A stretch of 64,000 bases of DNA from Chloroflexota bacterium (GTDB taxonomy: Bacteria > Chloroflexota > Dehalococcoidia > Lucifugimonadales > UBA3495), in the NCBI GenBank assembly GCA_028873965.1, contig JAPPMU010000059.1, positions 124,001-188,000 of the forward strand. Reading direction: 5' to 3'. A model generated the notes under the pieces. It saw nothing but the letters and a program-made list of their open reading frames with translations, did no database searches and had not been told where the DNA came from. This document shows, one piece after another, positions 9,021-17,395 of this stretch. Made by a program: the position numbers and the translations under genes. Numbering within the stretch: position 1 is the stretch's first letter; the number at the start of each line of letters is the position of its first letter.

Positions 9021-9953
9021 CTAAGAGCCGGCAATCCGGCCGGAACGCAGCGCTGCGAAAAGGTACGACGTGGCGTAAGACCGCCACGGAGACCACCGTT
9101 CGGAAAATTCCAGCAGTTGGGCGTCGTCGATCTCTCGTCCGTCGAAATACAGGCTGCTGACGGTCTTGCGCAGCGCCAGGTCGCCAACCGGAAACCCGTC
9201 AGGACGGGCCAATGCGCGGACCAAAACCCACTGCGCCGTCCACTGGCCAACCCCTCGCATGGCGACCATGCGCTTCACCACCTCGTCGTCTTCGAGGTCG
9301 TGTACGCCGTCCAGGTTGTCACCCGAATCCAGCGCGGCCCGGGCGATGCCCTGGATGTATTCCGCCTTGCGGTAGCTCAGCTTGAGCTGGCGCAAATCAT
9401 CTACTTCGGCAGTGGCCAGGGATTCGGCGCGGGGAAAGGCGTACCACTCTCGTTCGGCGATGGTCGCACGGACACCGTAATTCTCTACCAGCAGGCTTCG
9501 GATTATCCTGGAGACGTTGGTCGCGATCTGTTGCCCTAAGACTGCTTGGACCAGGGCCTCGTAAACCGAGGCGGTGCGGGTATTGTGGTACCCGTAGAAA
9601 TCGTTGGTGACATCCGCCAACACCGTATCCCCGGCCACCGCATCGTAGAATGGCCGCAGGTCCTGGTCGCAGCCCAGCAGCCAGGTGATTTGCCGTCCCG
9701 CGCGATCGGCGTCGCTTTCGGTGAGGTCATCTCCGGTTAGCCCGACAGACAGCTCGGGTTGGTCCACCGTGCCCACCGAGCGCACGTTCGCCAACACCAC
9801 TCTGTGACCAAGGTCCAGGAGCCGAATGTAGCATCCATCGATGTACTCCTCGGTCTTGAACGGCTGCTCTCGGGAATAATTGGGCTGTCCGGCGGTCAGC
9901 TCAAAGTCATACGGCGGCAGCGGACGCACGGTAGTTTCCAGTATGGATTCCAT
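9021..9953 (-). CDS. DNA-3-methyladenine glycosylase II, AlkA-like (HhH-GPD)
   Basis: 310 residues. The helix-hairpin-helix reads MRGVGQWTAQWVL (near residue 230) and the catalytic Asp is in FPVGDLALRKTV about 20 residues later, the order seen in AlkA. An N-terminal region (about 1-110) fits the AlkA N-terminal fold and the core EALVQAVLGQQIATNVS matches the second-domain helix. It removes alkylated bases in base-excision repair. Its ATG overlaps the ThpR stop (ATGA), so it is the last gene of a three-gene overlapping operon. Confidence 0.88.
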   Translation of the reverse strand: MESILETTVRPLPPYDFELTAGQPNYSREQPFKTEEYIDGCYIRLLDLGHRVVLANVRSVGTVDQPELSVGLTGDDLTESDADRAGRQITWLLGCDQDLRPFYDAVAGDTVLADVTNDFYGYHNTRTASVYEALVQAVLGQQIATNVSRIIRSLLVENYGVRATIAEREWYAFPRAESLATAEVDDLRQLKLSYRKAEYIQGIARAALDSGDNLDGVHDLEDDEVVKRMVAMRGVGQWTAQWVLVRALARPDGFPVGDLALRKTVSSLYFDGREIDDAQLLEFSERWSPWRSYATSYLFAALRSGRIAGS

Positions 9954-10540
9954 CAGATTCGCACCTCACCAAGATTGGAATACCGAGCGCCGCGCGGCGT
10001 CAGCACGCTCCGGTATAGACGAACGGTATCGGGACGCCAACCGCGAGTAGCCGGGAGCCTGGCCCCGGCCACCGCGTCGGATATCGCCTGCCGCTGCCTT
10101 GCATTGACTCGATCACGCACTCGTCCCAGGGTCAGATGAGGCCGAAACGGGCGGCCGTCCATCGACCAGCCCAAACCGAAGACCGCCCGCTCCGCCCGCC
10201 GGTTCAGGTCTTCCAGGCCTTCCGCTCCGCCGGATACCCCGGCCCAGATCACCCGTGGGTTCCGGCCTGCGGGGAAGGTTCCCAGAGCCGATAATGACAG
10301 CAGCGGGGAGCTGGCATCGGAAAAATTCTCGGCTATGGCGTCCAGTATTCGGGGCGCCACCCGTGAGTCCGTGGCGCCGAGGAATTTCAAGGTCAGATGT
10401 ATGCCATTCGGAGAAACCCAACGCACGCCGTGGGGCAGGGCCCGGCTCAAATCCGCTATGGTTTCGGCCAGCAGCCCGATCCATTCGTCGGGCAACGGCA
10501 ACGCGATGAACGTGCGGAGGGTTTCCGAGCCGGTGGTCAC
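9953..10540 (-). CDS. thpR: RNA 2',3'-cyclic phosphodiesterase ThpR (LigT family)
   Basis: 195 residues with the two catalytic HxT motifs of the 2H phosphoesterase superfamily: HLTLKFLG (near residue 50) and HLTLGRV (near 135). Opening LRTFIALPLPDEW and central VIWAGVSGGAEGLEDL are typical of ThpR/LigT, which opens 2',3'-cyclic phosphates or forms 2'-5' RNA links in vitro. It overlaps both neighbours by ATGA junctions, so the three minus-strand genes are translationally coupled. The cellular role is not settled for this family. Confidence 0.9.
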   Translation of the reverse strand: MTTGSETLRTFIALPLPDEWIGLLAETIADLSRALPHGVRWVSPNGIHLTLKFLGATDSRVAPRILDAIAENFSDASSPLLSLSALGTFPAGRNPRVIWAGVSGGAEGLEDLNRRAERAVFGLGWSMDGRPFRPHLTLGRVRDRVNARQRQAISDAVAGARLPATRGWRPDTVRLYRSVLTPRGARYSNLGEVRI

Positions 10541-11952
10541 GGCGTCAACTCGATGCGCCAGCGATTGAGCTCACGGTACCACGCTGACAAATCATCCAGC
10601 GAATATCGCGCGTTGGCCGGGCTGGGGTTGGGCAAAACGAACACCCGGCTGGACCCGATCACCAGATCCTGTCTGCCCAGTTCGAGGCTCCCTACAGTTT
10701 TGATCCCCTCCCCGTGCCGAAGGTAGGCACGATAGGCGGTGAACCCGTGGAAACAGGCGATGCGGGGAGCATGGCGCAGCAGCTTTTCGCGCAGAGCCGG
10801 AGCGTCGCGGCGGTAATCGGCGGCGGTAAGGCCCGATGCCTGGCTGGTCGGACGCTTGACCACATCGGTGAAGCCGATGCCATCCGCCAACAGTGCAGCG
10901 TCGTCATCTGATCCAACGGGTCTACCGACGAGGTTGGCGGCGGACACAGCCGTCCAAAACCGGTTGCGTGGATTGGCAAAGTAACGGCCAGCCTGGACCG
11001 AGCGGATTGACGGGTTCAGGCCGATCAGGACGATGTCCAGGCCGGGCCTGAGATAGTCGGGAAGGGTTTCCATGGGTGGGTTGCCTGCATTCACCAGGAA
11101 CGACGCGTTGCCGCCCATTATGGCGTCCAGATCGCACTGCGACAGGCCAGCAGACTGAACGTAATCGATTACCCGGCGATGGGTTAGCAGCGGGTAATCC
11201 GTACCGAAAAGGATGCGGTCTGGTCCGGCAGTCATGGCGGCTGCGACGATTGCCGACGGTCGATACAGAAAGGGCAGCGCGGCAGTATCGTACCAAACAT
11301 TGCTCAGGGCGTCGGCAACCTCCGGCATGGCGGCATAAAAGGGCAACCCGCCGCCCAGATGGGCGAACACGATGCGATTTTCCGGGAAGTCAGCCGCAAA
11401 TTGCAGCAAGCCGGGGGGCGTGGTCGAACCCTTGCCCGGGTACTGGTGCCCCACGGGTTCCGATGCGTGAATCACGATCGGCGCGTTGCGGGTGCGCAAC
11501 AGCGCCATCAGCGGGCCCATGAGGGCGGCGTCGCCGATGTCGAACCGCTGGCTGTGGGCGTGAATTTCACCGATGCCGTAAGCCCCGGCGTCCAGGCACC
11601 GCGATGCCTCGCGCACGGCTTGGTCACCCCACGCCGGGTTCACGGATGCAAAGGCGGTGATGCGCTCAGAATGGGCTGCCGCGGCCCGGATCAAGTAGTT
11701 GTTGACCTCCGTGGCTACGTCCGGGTCAGTCCACCCGAATCCCATGGCCACCGCGCGGTCGACTCCAGCAGCGTCCATGTCCCGCAGCAGTTGTTCCGCG
11801 TCGGCGAAACGGCCGCCGGACTCGGGAAACAGCGCGGCATAAGTGGCGTCCCGGGCGGCCAGTTCATTATGGCGAGAACCGAAATCGGGGGGAAGGACGT
11901 GGCAGTGGCTATCGAAAATCAACGCGTCGTCCCCAAGCGCGATGGGTGGCAA
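10537..11952 (-). CDS. Fusion: amidohydrolase (TIM-barrel) N-terminal domain and Mug/TDG-like uracil-DNA glycosylase C-terminal domain
   Basis: One uninterrupted frame of 471 codons. Residues 1-293 form an amidohydrolase-2 barrel: DSHCHV, GIGEIHAHSQ, IVIHASEP, FAHLGGG and LFGTDYP supply the usual His/Asp metal ligands, ending at IMGGNASFLVNAG where such proteins normally end. From Met294 a complete uracil-DNA glycosylase of the Mug/TDG type follows: IVLIGLNPS, FANPRNRFW, TDVVKRPTS and a C-terminal LPNPSPANAR. The Asn of the family's GINPG motif is kept (GLNPS). There is almost no linker. The start is unsure: TTG 11952 or an inner TTG at 11922. Either a real fusion or two genes merged by loss of a stop; see findings. 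Confidence 0.82.
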   Translation of the reverse strand: MPPIALGDDALIFDSHCHVLPPDFGSRHNELAARDATYAALFPESGGRFADAEQLLRDMDAAGVDRAVAMGFGWTDPDVATEVNNYLIRAAAAHSERITAFASVNPAWGDQAVREASRCLDAGAYGIGEIHAHSQRFDIGDAALMGPLMALLRTRNAPIVIHASEPVGHQYPGKGSTTPPGLLQFAADFPENRIVFAHLGGGLPFYAAMPEVADALSNVWYDTAALPFLYRPSAIVAAAMTAGPDRILFGTDYPLLTHRRVIDYVQSAGLSQCDLDAIMGGNASFLVNAGNPPMETLPDYLRPGLDIVLIGLNPSIRSVQAGRYFANPRNRFWTAVSAANLVGRPVGSDDDAALLADGIGFTDVVKRPTSQASGLTAADYRRDAPALREKLLRHAPRIACFHGFTAYRAYLRHGEGIKTVGSLELGRQDLVIGSSRVFVLPNPSPANARYSLDDLSAWYRELNRWRIELTP

Positions 11953-12011
11953 TTCATAGGATCAGTATAGCCCACCGGCGGACGTCAACCGGCCGTCTCA
12001 TTCACCAGATG

Positions 12012-12083
12012 CCGCTCATCCCGAGCTTGTCGAAGGAGGCTCATTGCCATCGACGGATGGTTCGACAGGCTCACCATGAGCGG
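12012..12083. repeat. Imperfect palindrome of the CTGTCGAAGG type
   Basis: Arms 12012-12036 and 12059-12083 are complementary at 19 of 25 positions (cores GCTTGTCGAAGG and GGTTCGACAGGC) around a 22-base loop. A degenerate relative lies at 31227-31287. Sequences like this are scattered between genes in many bacterial genomes. It lies in the 250-base gap upstream of the transketolase promoter. Confidence 0.7.
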
Positions 12084-12128
12084 GTGAAAGGGGACTTTGG
12101 AAAGGCCGTGGCCTCGGAGCCGAAATTA

Positions 12129-12157
12129 TGGACAGGGTTACCGGCCGGGAATATAAT
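12129..12157 (+). promoter_or_regulatory. Candidate sigma-70 promoter for the transketolase operon
   Basis: TGGACA (12129-12134) and TATAAT (12152-12157) are spaced by 17 bases. The expected transcript start near 12164 leaves a leader of about 40 bases before the proposed TTG start at 12204. The promoter lies inside the longer open frame, so the real protein cannot use the far-upstream starts. Confidence 0.6.
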
Positions 12158-12203
12158 CTTATCGGCTCGCGTTATTACCCTTTCCTATATCGCAGGTGGC
12201 GTT

Positions 12204-13028
12204 TTGGCAGCAGTCGACCAACCCCTACAGACCGTTGAGGAGATGCGGGCAACGTCCCTGCAACTGCGGCGAGACAGCCTGGAGATGATATACGGCGCCG
12301 GCAGCGGACATCCCGGCGGTTCGCTGTCGGAGATCGACATCCTGGTTGCCCTCTATTTCGGGGTGATGCGGTACGACGCGCAGGCCCCGGCGTGGCCGGA
12401 ACGGGACCGGTTCATCCTCAGCAAGGGCCACGCCTCACCGGGATTTTACGCGACCCTTTCGATGGCGGGGTACTTCGGACGCGAGGAGCTTTCGTCCTAT
12501 CGGAAGACCGACGGCTTGCTGCAGGGCCACGCTCACCCCATGACCCCGGGCGTCGAGATGAACTCCGGCTCGCTCGGGATGGGGTTGTCCTTCGCGCTGG
12601 GGCACGCCCTGGCGGCCCGTCTGGACGGAAAAGACTACCGAGTGTTCGCGTTGCTGGGGGACGGCGAGTGCCAGGAAGGCGAAGTGTGGGAAGCCGCAAT
12701 GTCGGCCGCCCACCACCGGGCCACCAACCTGACCGCGATCGTCGACCGCAACCGTATCCAGAACGACCGGTTCACCGATGAGGTTATGACCCTGGAACCC
12801 CTGGCGGATCGCTGGCGCGATTTCGGCTGGAACGTCATCACCTGCGACGGCCACGAGCACGCCGAGGTTTTGCGGGCTTTGGAAACCGCAACCGAGGGCG
12901 GGCCGACGGCGATCATCGCCAACACCGTGAAGGGGAAGGGCGTCAGCTTCATGGAAAACAACCCCGCTTTCCACGGGCGAGCGCCCAACGCCGAAGAGTA
13001 CGAAGCGGCGCTCAAGGAGCTGGCCTGA
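12204..13028 (+). CDS. Transketolase, N-terminal (thiamine diphosphate-binding) subunit
   Basis: 274 residues from the TTG start. Homology begins at LRRDSLEMIYGAGSGHPGGSLS, followed by FILSKGHASPGFYATL, the ThDP motif GDGECQEGEVWEAAMSAAHH and NTVKGKGVSFMENNPAFHG. It is the first half of a split transketolase, which moves two-carbon ketol groups in the pentose phosphate pathway. TTG 12204 was chosen because AGGTGG (12194-12199) precedes it and a promoter lies just upstream; ATG 12243 is the alternative. Its stop overlaps the next gene's ATG by one base, so the two halves are made together. Confidence 0.9.
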   Translation: MAAVDQPLQTVEEMRATSLQLRRDSLEMIYGAGSGHPGGSLSEIDILVALYFGVMRYDAQAPAWPERDRFILSKGHASPGFYATLSMAGYFGREELSSYRKTDGLLQGHAHPMTPGVEMNSGSLGMGLSFALGHALAARLDGKDYRVFALLGDGECQEGEVWEAAMSAAHHRATNLTAIVDRNRIQNDRFTDEVMTLEPLADRWRDFGWNVITCDGHEHAEVLRALETATEGGPTAIIANTVKGKGVSFMENNPAFHGRAPNAEEYEAALKELA

Positions 13029-13975
13029 TGGCGACACAACGCGCATCCGCGGCTACGCGGGAAACCTACGGCCGGACCCTGCTGACCATGGCGGACGACC
13101 ACCCTGACATCGTGGTCCTGGGCGGTGACCTCAATGTGTCGACGTTCGTGCACCTGTGGCGGGACCAGTACCCGGAGCGGTTCTTCGATTTCGGACCCGC
13201 CGAGCAGAACATCGTGGGCGTGGCGGCCGGCCTGGCCGCCGCCGGCAAGGTGCCCTTTGTCAGCACGTTCAGCGTGTTCGGGACGGGCCGGCCCTACGAT
13301 CAATTGCGCGTGCTGGTGTCGCAGCCCTCGCTGAACGTCAAGCTGGTCTGCACCCACGCCGGCATCCTCACCGGCGAGGACGGCATGTCGGCCCACGGGA
13401 TCGAAGACCTGTCGCTGATGTGCGCGCTGCCGTCGTTCACGGTGATCACGCCGTCCGATGCTCCCGAAACGGAGCAGGCGGTGCGCGCCGTCGCCAGCAC
13501 GCAGGGGCCGGTTTACGTCCGCCTGCCCCGGGCGGCTACGCAGATCGTGCACGATAACGGCTACCAGTTCGAGATCGGCGCCGCGGACGTGATGAAGTCC
13601 GGCGGCGACGTGTCCATCATCGCCATGGGGTCCTTGGTGGCGCCGGCGCTGGACGCCGCCGACAGTCTGGCCGGCCAGGGAATTGACGCCCGGGTGGTCA
13701 ACCTGCACACGCTGGCACCGGCCGACGAAGCGGCAATCATTACGGCCGCTCAGGAAACCGGGGCGGTAGTGACCGCCGAGGAACATTACGTGCACGGCGG
13801 GCTGGGCAGCGTGGTGGCCGGAGTGCTGGCTCGCAACTGCCCGGTCCCGGTGGAGATGGTCGCGCTGCACGGGTACACCAGTTCCGGACCGGCCAACGAG
13901 TTGATGGAGAAGAACGGGTTGACGGCAGCGGGCGTGGAAGCGGCGGTCCACCGGGTGCTCAAGCGAAAGCGTTAG
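13028..13975 (+). CDS. Transketolase, C-terminal (pyrimidine-binding and C-terminal domains) subunit
   Basis: 315 residues completing the split transketolase. ETYGRTLLTMADDHPDIVVLGGDL opens the PYR domain; FFDFGPAEQNIVGVAAGLA carries the Glu that activates thiamine diphosphate, and a C-terminal domain runs from near residue 190 (MGSLVAPALDAADSLAGQGIDARVVNLHTLAP). The format is shared with archaea and many Chloroflexota, where two genes replace the single tktA. A dehydrogenase E1-beta subunit is a weaker alternative, since no E2 or E3 is near. A strong terminator follows 43 bases after the stop. Confidence 0.9.
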   Translation: MATQRASAATRETYGRTLLTMADDHPDIVVLGGDLNVSTFVHLWRDQYPERFFDFGPAEQNIVGVAAGLAAAGKVPFVSTFSVFGTGRPYDQLRVLVSQPSLNVKLVCTHAGILTGEDGMSAHGIEDLSLMCALPSFTVITPSDAPETEQAVRAVASTQGPVYVRLPRAATQIVHDNGYQFEIGAADVMKSGGDVSIIAMGSLVAPALDAADSLAGQGIDARVVNLHTLAPADEAAIITAAQETGAVVTAEEHYVHGGLGSVVAGVLARNCPVPVEMVALHGYTSSGPANELMEKNGLTAAGVEAAVHRVLKRKR

Positions 13976-14017
13976 TCCCACTGCGGTTGCCGAAAGGCCT
14001 GGCTTAGCAGAGATGGA

Positions 14018-14047
14018 ACGGCCCGGTGACTATCCCGGGCCGTTTTT
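14018..14047 (+). terminator. Rho-independent terminator after transketolase
   Basis: Stem ACGGCCCGG (14018-14026) pairs perfectly with CCGGGCCGT (14035-14043) around an 8-base loop, followed by a run of T. Confidence 0.85.
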
Positions 14048-14082
14048 GGTTGGAATGGTTAAACAGGCTGGCGCAGAACTGG

Positions 14083-14433
14083 TCAGGTTCCGGAGCCGGG
14101 AGGCGACAGCGGGCCGTGGCCTCGTCCATTTCCGTTGCCGCCGGAATAATCGTCGTATCCGGCGTTGCTGAACACCCGGATTTCGTTGCCCTGAAAGACG
14201 TGAAAGTGGTGGGTATCACGCTCGGTGCCGACCGTATTCAGCATGTCAGCGTCGATGTCGGAGAGGATCTCTTCGATCTGTTCCGGGGTTACGCTGGGGG
14301 TCACGGCCACGGCAACATGCGCCAGGCCGGGCATGAAATGGGTATCAATACGGCCCACCGGCTGCTCCCCGTCGAGGATGAGATACGCCTCGGACTGGGG
14401 AGTGCGTACTTCGCGTTCGTAGTCGAAGGGCAT
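14083..14433 (-). CDS. Conserved-looking protein of unknown function (116 aa)
   Basis: Not recognised. A mixed alpha/beta N-terminal 90 residues (AYLILDGEQPVGRIDTHFMPG, VAVAVTPSVTPEQIEEILSDID) looks like a small folded domain; the last 25 residues are Gly/Asn/Pro-rich and probably disordered. The gene lies 10 bases downstream of proA on the same strand and probably shares its transcript. Codon use matches the neighbours and the frame is clean, so I take it as real. Confidence 0.6.
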   Translation of the reverse strand: MPFDYEREVRTPQSEAYLILDGEQPVGRIDTHFMPGLAHVAVAVTPSVTPEQIEEILSDIDADMLNTVGTERDTHHFHVFQGNEIRVFSNAGYDDYSGGNGNGRGHGPLSPPGSGT

Positions 14434-14443
14434 CGCTCTGGCC

Positions 14444-15715
14444 TCACCCGCGAATCTGCCCGTTTCCGCGCACGATCCATTTGTAGGACGTCAACTCGCG
14501 TAGGCCCAGAGGGCCACGTGCATGGAATTTGTCGGTACTGATGCCGACCTCGGAGCCGAAACCGAACTGGGCCCCGTCGGTGAAACGGGTGCTGGTATTG
14601 TGGTAAACGGCGGCCGCATCGACCTCGTTGAGGAACCGTTCGGCCGCGTCGCCGTCCTGGGTCACGATGGCCTCCGAGTGGCCGGACCCGTAGGCTTGGA
14701 TGTGGTCCAGCGCGTCGTCCAGGCTGTCCACCACTCTGACGGCCGCGATGAGCGCCAGGAACTCCCGACCCCAATCGTCTTCCTGGGCGGGGATCGTGTT
14801 CAGGCCGCTGTCGGGACCGAGGATGGTCAGGGCGCGATGATCGCAGCGCATCTCGACGCCGGCTTCGTGCAACTGGCCGGCGATTTCAGGCAGGCAACGC
14901 CCGGCAACCTCGGAATGAACCAGGACAGTGTCCAGGGCGTTGCATACCGTGGGCCTCTGAACCTTGGCGTTGTAGATGATCCTGGCGGCCATGTCGGGCT
15001 CGGCATCGCGGTCAACGTAGGTGTGGCAAACGCCCACGCCGCCGGTCAGCACGGGCATGGTGGCGTTTTCGCCCACGTAGTTGATCAATCCGGAACCGCC
15101 GCGCGGCACCAGCAGATTGATCTCGTCCTTCATCTGGAGCATGACATCGACCAGCGAACGGTCGATGTCGTCGACGAATTGGACGGCATCGGTCGAAATG
15201 CCGGCCTCGCCGATGGCCCGGTGAACCAGATCGACCAGGGCGGTGTTGGACCGCAGGGTCTCCTTGCCGCCGCGCAAGAGACAAGCGTTACCGGACTTGA
15301 GAGCCAGCGCAACGATGTCAGTGGTGACGTTGGGTCGGCTCTCGTAGATGCTGGCGATAACTCCCAGCGGGATACGCCGCTTCTGGACGTCCAGGCCATT
15401 TTCCAGGGTGAAACCCTCGATCAGTTCGCCCACGGGATCGTCAAGAGAGGCGACCCGGCGCACGTCGGTAGCCATGTCGTTCAGCCGCGCTGAGGTGAGA
15501 AGAAGGCGATCCAGGAAAGCCGCATCGATGCCGTCGATCTCGGCATCGCGATAATCGGCCTCGTTGGCAGCCAGGACCGGACCTTGCTCGGCTTCCAGGG
15601 CGCGGGCAATGTTCTCCAGGGCATGGTTCCTGGTTTCGGCGGACATCCGGGCAAGTACGGCCGAGGTGGCCTGGGCGGCGACGCCCTGCTTGCGGAGGCG
15701 ATCGGCGGCGTTCAT
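14444..15715 (-). CDS. proA: Gamma-glutamyl phosphate reductase
   Basis: 423 residues. Reduces glutamyl-5-phosphate to glutamate semialdehyde with NADPH, the second step of proline synthesis. Landmarks: IPLGVIASIYESRPNVTTDIVALALKSGNACLLRGGKE, the nucleophile Cys in QRPTVCNALDTVLVH, and a C-terminal LTSYKWIVRGNGQIR. ATG 15715 has GGGAG nine bases upstream. The stop of proB lies 35 bases before this start, so proB-proA are one operon, followed by the small unknown gene. Confidence 0.96.
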   Translation of the reverse strand: MNAADRLRKQGVAAQATSAVLARMSAETRNHALENIARALEAEQGPVLAANEADYRDAEIDGIDAAFLDRLLLTSARLNDMATDVRRVASLDDPVGELIEGFTLENGLDVQKRRIPLGVIASIYESRPNVTTDIVALALKSGNACLLRGGKETLRSNTALVDLVHRAIGEAGISTDAVQFVDDIDRSLVDVMLQMKDEINLLVPRGGSGLINYVGENATMPVLTGGVGVCHTYVDRDAEPDMAARIIYNAKVQRPTVCNALDTVLVHSEVAGRCLPEIAGQLHEAGVEMRCDHRALTILGPDSGLNTIPAQEDDWGREFLALIAAVRVVDSLDDALDHIQAYGSGHSEAIVTQDGDAAERFLNEVDAAAVYHNTSTRFTDGAQFGFGSEVGISTDKFHARGPLGLRELTSYKWIVRGNGQIRG

Positions 15716-15750
15716 TTGTATTTTCTCCCGTCGCGAGTTAGCGATTGCAG

Positions 15751-16941
15751 TTAGAGCAGGACCAGATTGTTGCGATGGATGACTTCCTGGCCGTAGTGGT
15801 ATCCCAGGGTATCGACGATGCGGTCCGATCGCATTCCCTGGATGCGTCCCACATCGGCGGCGGAGTAGTTGGCAATCCCGCAAGCGACGTGGCTATCGGC
15901 AAGATCTGATACGTATATGATATCGCCCCGGGTGAACTCACCCACGACGTTGCGGACGCCGGCGGGCAGCAGGCTGACCGCGCCGCGACGCAGGGCAGCC
16001 ACCGCCCCGTCATCGACGACGACTTGTCCCCAATCGGTATCCCCGACGCGCGACAGCATCCAGCGCTTTCGAGCCTCCAACTTGCCTTGGGCCGGCTTGA
16101 AAAAGGTGCCCACCGGCTCACCGCGGGCGACGCTCAGCAGGGCATCCGGGTTGCGTCCCCGGCAAATGGCCATGGCGATGCCCGAGGTGGTCACCAGGTG
16201 AGCGGCATGGAGCTTGGTGGGCATACCGCCGCGGGCCCAAGCGTTCCGGTGCTCGCCGGCCATCGCGAACACGCCGTCGTCGACAGAGTCCACCGTTTCA
16301 ATGCGCGTGGCCGTGGGATCGGAACCGGGATCGGCGGTGTAAAGGCCGTCCACGTCGGACAGGATGATCAGCAGATCAGCATCAATGAGCGCGGCGATCA
16401 GCGAGGACAGACGGTCATTGTCCCCGAATATCTCGCCGATTTCGTCGGCAGCGACGACGTCATTCTCGTTGACGATGGGCACGACGCCTAGATCGAGCAG
16501 CGATAGCAGCGTGTTGCGCACGTTGAGATAGGACTGGCGCTGTGACAGGTCGTGTAGGGTGAGCAACACCTGGGCGACCCCGATGCCGTGGCTGGCAAAC
16601 AGGTCGGCGTAGATGTGCATCAGCCGGCTCTGACCCAGCGCCGCGAACACCTGGCGGGTGGGGATATCAGGAATGACGGGGTTTTCGGCAGCGGACTGCC
16701 GTCCGGCGGCGATTGCACCTGAGGTGACCAGGAGCATCTGGGCCCCGTCCACCCCCTGAAGCTCTGCGATTTGGGACACCAGGTCGCGCATCACGTTGAG
16801 ATCCAGGGCGTTGCCCGACTCTCCGGTGAGCACGCTGGTGCCGGCCTTGACCACGATGCGATGGTAGGGAGATGTGTGCGTTGCCTCGCCGGGTTCTAGC
16901 GGCAGCGTGGCGGGGTAGGTCATGTGCCGCGAGGTTGACAT
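15751..16941 (-). CDS. proB: Glutamate 5-kinase with C-terminal PUA domain
   Basis: About 396 residues. An amino-acid kinase domain (RIVVKAGTSVLTG, LLVTSGAIAAGR, VPIVNENDVVAADEIG, FGDNDRLSS and LLIILSDVDGLYTADP) is followed from near residue 285 by a PUA domain (WGQVVVDDGAVAALRRGAVSLLPAGVRNV). It phosphorylates glutamate to start proline synthesis and is normally feedback-inhibited by proline. ATG 16941 or ATG 16923 could be the start; neither has a strong Shine-Dalgarno. proA follows directly. Confidence 0.95.
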   Translation of the reverse strand: MSTSRHMTYPATLPLEPGEATHTSPYHRIVVKAGTSVLTGESGNALDLNVMRDLVSQIAELQGVDGAQMLLVTSGAIAAGRQSAAENPVIPDIPTRQVFAALGQSRLMHIYADLFASHGIGVAQVLLTLHDLSQRQSYLNVRNTLLSLLDLGVVPIVNENDVVAADEIGEIFGDNDRLSSLIAALIDADLLIILSDVDGLYTADPGSDPTATRIETVDSVDDGVFAMAGEHRNAWARGGMPTKLHAAHLVTTSGIAMAICRGRNPDALLSVARGEPVGTFFKPAQGKLEARKRWMLSRVGDTDWGQVVVDDGAVAALRRGAVSLLPAGVRNVVGEFTRGDIIYVSDLADSHVACGIANYSAADVGRIQGMRSDRIVDTLGYHYGQEVIHRNNLVLL

Positions 16942-16977
16942 TGGCAAGGTCCGCGTTATTCGTGGCGGGGTTAGTGA

Positions 16978-16986
16978 ATTATATCA
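16978..16986 (-). promoter_or_regulatory. Candidate extended -10 promoter for proBA
   Basis: On the minus strand the sequence reads TGATATAAT, an extended -10, 37 bases before ATG 16941. No good -35 was seen. No proline-responsive leader structure was recognised. Confidence 0.5.
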
Positions 16987-17158
16987 CCAGGGTCTGTCGG
17001 ACCGCTCGAACCGCCCCATGCCCGCGGCTGTCGATCGATGACAACACGACGGCTAACGATCTCGACTCGCTAGCGCAGAATTCCAGGATAACGGCGGCAC
17101 GGCATTGGGGCGCCGATTGAATGAGTTTACGCCATGGCGGCACCTGACGCATACCCAG

Positions 17159-17252
17159 TTTGTCATCGCGAGGAGCGCAGCGACGTGGCGATCTCGTCGC
17201 CTGAGCGACGCCCTCTCCGGCGCCGAGATTGCCGCGCTTCGCTCGCAATGAC
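17159..17252. repeat. Intergenic palindrome of the 'ERSDVAI' type
   Basis: Inverted arms near 17159-17193 (GTCATCGCGAGGAGCGCAG...) and near 17222-17252 (...CGCTTCGCTCGCAATGAC) can fold into a long imperfect hairpin. Read through, the DNA encodes peptides like CHCEERSDVAI, a hallmark of this widespread bacterial repeat. The 454-base gap between proB and mfd (16942-17395) holds this repeat, the proBA promoter and the mfd promoter; I see no gene in it. Confidence 0.7.
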
Positions 17253-17292
17253 AGGTTGCGCGAAGTGGGTGCGCATGAGATGGCAGCCCGCT

Positions 17293-17321
17293 TGGACACG
17301 GGGCATAAACGGGCGTACAAT
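17293..17321 (+). promoter_or_regulatory. Candidate sigma-70 promoter for mfd
   Basis: TGGACA (17293-17298) and TACAAT (17316-17321) are spaced 17 bases, the same pair and spacing as upstream of transketolase. Leader of about 68 bases before the mfd start. Confidence 0.55.
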
Positions 17322-17395
17322 TTTCGCGCGGGGCTGGCCCACGGTCAGTCCCGTATCGGCGTGTAACCAACGACCAATTGATGCTTGGGTGAACA

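Noticed and set aside
11946-12203. Possible 86-residue N-terminal extension of transketolase
   Set aside because: It crosses a palindromic repeat and the likely promoter, and homology begins after the proposed TTG.
13028-13975. Pyruvate dehydrogenase E1-beta as the identity of the second transketolase gene
   Set aside because: The first gene has transketolase-type motifs and no E2/E3 genes are near; the pair fits split transketolase.
16942-17395. Possible CRISPR-like repeat in the proB-mfd gap
   Set aside because: There is only one inverted pair, with no direct repeat and spacer spacing; it is a palindromic intergenic repeat.
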